From: Bondarzewia mesenterica
Lineage: Eukaryota > Basidiomycota > Agaricomycetes > Russulales > Bondarzewiaceae
Assembly (NCBI GenBank): GCA_004802705.1
Contig: SGPL01000218.1
Location: forward strand, 1-51,233
Direction of reading: 5' to 3'
DNA: 51,233 bases
The notes under the pieces are model-generated. The model was given only the letters and a program-made list of their open reading frames with translations. It was not told the origin of the DNA and did not search any database. Both the position numbers and the translations under genes were made by a program. Within the stretch, counting starts at the first letter, position 1; each line of letters starts with the position of its first letter. Of the stretch, positions 46,768 to 51,233 are shown piece by piece.

Positions 46768-49665
46768 ATGTCCTCTGTCCCTCCCACCATGTCGTCAGCC
46801 TCACCTAGGAGAACTCATATTCAGAACCGGCATGCTCACCCTGGTGCTCCCGACATGCCCATTCCACGTCGTACCAAGGCACAAGTAGAAGCGGACACGA
46901 GGGCTGCCGCCGCCAATAATAAAAAAAAGGAATCTNANNNNCAAGCAGCCAAGGTAAAGCGGCTTGCTACGTTTGTTGAGGACGCGCATGCACAGATGGC
47001 CCTAGTTAAGGAAGAAGCATCGCAGCCACCAGCATCCGATCAGAAAAGGATGACTCACACACCTGTTGGTAGATCGCCTATAGGCCGCGACTCAACCGTC
47101 GATGCCGAAACGGATGATAATGGTAAGTCAATTGCTCTTTTACTTTCAGTTCTGATCTAAAAGCAGAGGTGAGAATGTGTTAGTGGAAGCAGATGAGCAC
47201 GATATAAACATGGTCAAAAGGGATGCTACTGAAGAGTGGGAACTCGATGAGGACTCACCGATGGTGGACGATGGGAACGAGCTGACTGTCAGGAGTCAAA
47301 ATGATCCCACTGAACATCATGCCATGCCGCAAAGGCATGCAGCGGCACTCCAAGCCGTTGAGCACCTGAGCGAGCCGACCCTCAAAAGAAAGGTGCCCAC
47401 TGCAAAGGGGGATCTGTATGTCAATTTTAACATTTATTTTATGCATGGTATCATACTCACCTGCTTGCAGGACCACTGCACGACAAACTTCGAAAAAATT
47501 CAAGTCGACCTTACCTTCTGGTTTGCTCAAGCAGTGGAAAAGCCAATTACCTCTCGTTGAGTATGCCACCGACCACGAAGATGATCTGGATGAGCCAGAT
47601 CGGGACTTAGATCAGATGACAGATGAAGGCAGTATGACACGATCAGATAAGCGAACTGCCAGAATGACTACTGGACGCCGCCCTCTGAAAAAGGCTGTGG
47701 CATCTAATTCTTCTGCCTTCGCTAAAGCCTTTAATGCTCGCATCGATTACAGCGCTGCCACCGCCAATGCCCGTGCTGCAATAGAGGAAATTTTTGCTGA
47801 CGATCTACTATACGATTCCGACACGCCAGACATGTTTGAGAACGGAGGGCTTGAAGATGATGGTGATGGATTCGAGAGGGTGTCGCAAGGCTCAGGGATG
47901 AGATCAGACTTGACCAGAGTTGTGAGAGTTGTAAGAGGGAGCTCTGAGGTGCAGATGGAAGAGAGTGAAGTGCAGGACGACTTGGATAGCAGTGTCAGCA
48001 TGCCGAAGACAAAAGTAAGTCATTTTAGTGCGATTTTGTTGATTGTCAAATAAGGGGACTAGACTACTTATCGACAGGTTTCGCGGGAGGTGAGCGTGGT
48101 TAATACACCTGAGCCTATGCCAAAGCAAGTACATCGTCAAGCTCGGAATCAACAACGTGAAGAGTCCAGTGTGCCAAAGCCTATCTCAAAGTACGTACGT
48201 CGTCGTGCCCAGGCTCAGCGAGAGGAGAACACCACTGTGAGGGCAGTCAAGCCCACAGTGCAGCAGAATTTTGGTGGGGCTATACACATGCCCAAGCAAG
48301 TCCATCAGCAGGTTCATCAGCTGCGTGCAACTAAAGTGAGTTTTTCGCTCCTATAATTCATTGGCAGATAGATATCTTGTGCTAGGATATAACGAATACT
48401 ACCACTCGGCGCAACTCTAAGCGACAGGGGGAAAGTTCTGTTGATGGTAACGTCGTGTCTTTGAAGGTATGATAGACCTTTTTTCTCGACTTGTTTACTT
48501 ACATACTATGCATAATAGGCTATCGCGGGCATTGTGAAATCATGCACTCCATCGCGTTCAGGTGGTTTTCTGACTGCTGTAGACAACATTTCTCTCTCAT
48601 CCTCAATGACCAGCACACCTTCCACTACGATGAAGCGTAAGAAAGTGATCTTCACTAACGCTGACCTACCCCAAGCCTGTTTGCAGCAATGGAAGCTTGT
48701 ATTCATGCTGATGTGGCTTGATTGGATGGGAGGTCGTGAAAATCTCTGGGACACAGATGTCCTCGAGACCGCTCAGCACCATTGGAACAAAGTATTCCCT
48801 GATTGTCCGGCTACGCTCGCCGCAAAGGGGGAGCCAATTTTCGGAGTGGTAAGTGTTGAATATTCTGTGCAGAAGATTACCTATCTCATGTAAACAGGCC
48901 AGCCAATGTGTCTACGAATGGCATGGCAATTTTGGGAACGATGCTGTGGCTGCCGTCGAAACATTTTTCAAAGAACACTCAGATCTTCTGCAAACTCCCG
49001 ATGATCGTGCAGAGTTTATAGCCTATGCGATGCCGACAGACAATGACGCACCGGTAATACCTGCCTTGTGGGCGATGATTGACACTGAGCCTCTTCCAGA
49101 AGATGACGCTGTTGTAAGTAGTCCTCACTCCCTCCCAATATCACTATGATAGTACTACTGACTGGATCATGTATTTCAGATTCATTCAGGCACCTTCTGT
49201 TCAAAATTTATCTTGCGCTCACTCTTCAGTCATCTCAAAAACATTCAAGGACTTCCTGATTATGCCAGGAGTAAGAAACATGCCATTGGAGCTGTGGCCC
49301 TCGCGGCTTGTGCGGTAAGCAATTTCGCATACCATGGATTGGATAATATTCATGGCTTCACTCTTCAGACTGAGCGCGCACTTCTTATGTGGTCAACGGG
49401 TGTATTTGTGAAAGAAACTGGCAAGAAGGCCTATTTTTTGGAGAATAATTGGGGTCTGAAGACGGCGGAGTATGTGAACGTGCTCAAAGCGAAGAAGAAG
49501 AAGGGCTGGATGAAGCTCATAAAGGCCGCCGAATTGTTGATGGAGGCAGAACATCGTGGCACGGCTAGAGCAGTGGCACAGAGGGCGGAGGGTTCGGGCG
49601 GGGCTACTTCTTCGGCACGTTCAATGTGTGTGGACATGGACACGGATTCTGAAATTTCTGAATAA
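46768..49665 (+). CDS. Divergent partner protein of Plavaka (DUF6532-like), 815 aa
   Basis: Nine exons: 46,768-47,122; 47,184-47,415; 47,471-48,014; 48,078-48,335; 48,386-48,466; 48,519-48,848; 48,898-49,113; 49,180-49,314; 49,369-49,665. They keep frame across every join and total 2,448 bases with no internal stop (six bases around 46,936-46,941 are N or uncertain). Residues 1-490 are charged and low in complexity, with basic patches (KRKVPTAKG, KYVRRRAQAQ) that could be nuclear signals and acidic blocks. Residues ~491-815 form the conserved part: LQQWKLVFMLMWLDWMGGRE, ASQCVYEWHGNFGNDAVAAV, DDRAEFIAYAM, GTFCSKFILRSLFSHLKNI, AVALAACA then TERALLMWSTG, and a final LENNWGLKTAEYV. This resembles DUF6532 proteins, which are numerous and uncharacterised in mushroom fungi. 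Its place between the inverted repeats suggests a role in transposition or its control. Confidence 0.8.
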
Positions 49666-50022
49666 GCTGCGAGATGTTCTTTGAATTTTTATAGGTTCTC
49701 CACGCCCTGTTATGCATGTCACATATGTTTTATCTGTCCGAATCTACTGCGCTATTCTGTTGGTCTTGCATCATCACTTGATCAGAACTTGCACGAAAAT
49801 AGTCAACTTGCATGCCACATCATAAGTTAGCATTACTTGCAACAAGGACACACTCTGGAATCAAGTAGCTATAAGTCGAGAACTTGGGTCCTTATCTGAA
49901 TACTTATGGGTACTTGAAATGAAACACCTGTCTGATTCAACTTACAGCAGGTACGGAACTTGCTCGGCTTCTGTAACTTAGATGACTGCTGCAAGTCCTC
50001 CAAGTTTGGTAAGGTCTCGAAA
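49666..50022. repeat. Plavaka right subterminal AACTTGC motifs
   Basis: Between the partner gene and the right inverted repeat, copies or near copies of AACTTGC/ACTTG recur about ten times (for example near 49,787, 49,808, 49,840, 49,882, 49,914, 49,962, 49,991, 50,001). On the minus strand these read GCAAGTT, the form also seen inside the left end. They are likely transposase binding sites. Confidence 0.55.
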
Positions 50023-50045
50023 GGTGAGGTGCCGTTTTGCTGATG
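50023..50045 (-). repeat. Plavaka right terminal inverted repeat
   Basis: On the minus strand CATCAGCAAAACGGCACCTC, pairing with the left end at 42,923. The outer edge is followed by CT and then by nexin coding sequence. Confidence 0.88.
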
Positions 50046-51233
50046 CTCAGCGGACGTTTAAACGTCCGATCATGTTAGCAGCCAAATCTACGATGATTAT
50101 CAGTGTCTGTTAAGCAGCACAAATGACGACAATCAGAGCCATGCCTGAAATAAGAACAGATAGCTCATAATTGTACGAAGCTTCTCCTCAGTGGTTCAAG
50201 ATACAGAGGATTCCTTCAAACATTCCGCTAGGCTACAAAGAATCACGAAATAGGTTGACGAAGTTTATAACATGCTGCTCATCCAGAAACACTGTAATTG
50301 TCTCACGAATCTTCTTGATGAATGGGCAATCATTAGACAGTAAGATCCATCGACTGATTGCATGAACCTTTCCACTGTGCTCACTAAAACCTGCTGGAGA
50401 ATTATCACAATGACTTGTCGGCGCAACCAATTGTTCTTCTTATTGAGCTCAAAGATAGCCAACAGAAGATCGCATATTGGCACGGAAAAACTCGACGAAC
50501 TCGTCTCTCTATCGAGGGGCTTGAGATCACCAGAAAATTGTAGAAGTGTGTCGTCCGATGCCGTCTTTCTCGAAGCTCTAAGGGCTTGTGCGATTATGTC
50601 CTCATTGGTGGTTGCACCACCCACTATGCTTGCCAGCTCGGCAGCTTGTCGTGTCAAGCGCTGTATCATGACATTCGACATCGACAGCCCGAAGAACACG
50701 ACATCGATACTTTCCGCGACAGAGTGGTACATCGTCCGGGAGAGATCTTTCCCAGGAAATGCTGTGGATGCCTTGGTGGAGCTTGGTTCGGGCGATGAAA
50801 GTCGAGTTACGCGATAAGAATGCTCGCAACTCTACACTTCAAAAACCACCTGAAGGAGGAGCAAAAATAAGAATAAGAGAAACGGCAAGCGGAGCTGAGA
50901 GGCGAACGTACTGGAAGCGCACGCAGTCTGCGGGAGCTGCAAGGCTGCTTGTTGATCCACAGAGGTGTTATTGGACATGAGATATGTTGGGCAGTGGAAG
51001 GGAAAGCCTGAGAGGTACAAACGCAGGACAAATCGGTGCTGATTGTTGAATGGTGTGAGCACGAGTTAGAGGACAATATTGAGGAGAGACGGACAACGAT
51101 GAACAACAATGCGAAGACTCGGTGCCAGCGTGCGCGTCGAGAAACGCGCGCCCCTGCACGATTGGTTCGCTAACGAGGTGTCGGAGGGCGCGCTTGACGT
51201 TGTCCCGACTATCGAAGACGACGCCATGGAGAC
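50046..51233 (-). pseudogene. Sorting-nexin-like gene (Mdm1/Snx13/14 group), 5' part
   Basis: Enters the window at its right edge and runs leftwards to the Plavaka insertion. From 51,200 it reads FDSRDNVKRALRHLVSEPIV, then less clear text, FLSRNSTFIARTKLHQGIHS (about 50,820), a one-base frame change near 50,730, SMSNVMIQRLTRQAAELASI, FSGDLKPLDRETSSSSF, and CDLLLAIFELNKKNNWLRRQ followed by VIVIILQQVLVSTVER. After a gap or intron come IRETITVFLDEQHVINFVNL and FRDSL, then TAG in place of the expected Trp, and finally DLAANMIGRLNVR at 50,100-50,052. The NNWLRRQ..ILQQVL signature is that of Nexin_C. Two more stops and the frame change show that the gene is a pseudogene apart from the insertion. 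I did not see a clear PX domain within the window. Confidence 0.8.

Larger units (their letters stand above)
42923..50045. mobile_element. Plavaka DNA transposon, nearly intact
   Basis: A 7,123-base cut-and-paste transposon of the Plavaka family (related to CACTA/CMC elements and common in mushroom fungi). Ends: CATCAGTAAAACGGCAC at 42,923 and its inverted match CATCAGCAAAACGGCAC on the minus strand ending at 50,045. It is flanked on both sides by CT (42,921-42,922 and 50,046-50,047), a 2-bp target duplication. It holds a transposase on the minus strand and a divergent partner gene on the plus strand. It interrupts a sorting-nexin gene; joining the two flanks restores the nexin frame exactly, which confirms both ends. 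Confidence 0.9.

Noticed and set aside
50051..50068. Perfect 18-base palindrome CGGACGTTTAAACGTCCG next to the Plavaka end
   Set aside because: It encodes GRLNVR of the nexin reading frame on the minus strand, so it is host coding sequence and not a structural element of the transposon.

Overview
This window is filamentous-fungal nuclear DNA, most likely from an Agaricomycete. The evidence is short introns (about 50-65 nt, GT..AG) together with Plavaka and Kyakuja-Dileera-Zisupton (KDZ) transposases, chromodomain and other Gypsy elements, a Helitron, and a DUF6532-like protein, a combination typical of mushroom-forming basidiomycetes. I cannot place it to genus. Nearly everything is mobile DNA in different stages of decay. 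The only host gene I recognise is a sorting nexin, and it is broken. I recognised no tRNA, rRNA or CRISPR. Short N runs show this is draft assembly. All reading was by eye: percent identities were not computed and domain calls are from motif memory.

Layout: 1-2.4 kb, anonymous. 2.4-7.1 kb, a dead Helitron whose AT-rich Rep part is joined to a less AT-rich Pif1-helicase tail. 8.9-9.9 kb, a ~1 kb LTR (family 1) on the minus strand. 10.15-11.5 kb, a decayed plus-strand gene for a CxxC zinc-motif protein. 11.5-16.0 kb, a minus-strand Gypsy element (protease, RT, RNase H, integrase). 16.0-18.35 kb, a poly-T-containing minisatellite split by a solo LTR of family 1 in the opposite orientation. 18.45-30.2 kb, a decayed KDZ transposase (minus), a divergent multi-exon partner (plus) and a second CxxC-type gene (minus). 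31.1-35.6 kb, Gypsy B (LTR, gag, pol) cut off inside integrase. 35.6-36.5 and 40.8-41.7 kb, two inverted copies of LTR family 2, flanking an orphan ORF and a chromodomain Gypsy (A).

The best-preserved object is a 7.1-kb Plavaka DNA transposon at 42,923-50,045. It has matching terminal inverted repeats, a 2-bp target duplication, a nine-exon transposase (969 codons with stop, one internal TGA) and a divergently transcribed nine-exon partner of 815 aa that appears fully open. It sits inside the C-terminal Nexin_C-coding region of a sorting-nexin gene whose two halves flank it at 42,744-42,922 and 50,046-51,233. Removing the element and one copy of the duplication restores a continuous frame across the join.

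A recurring theme is that transposases on one strand are paired with a divergent or adjacent ORF of unknown function. Stops often sit where related proteins have Arg, Gln or Trp (CGA to TGA, TGG to TAG or TGA), as expected for C-to-T decay of methylated DNA.
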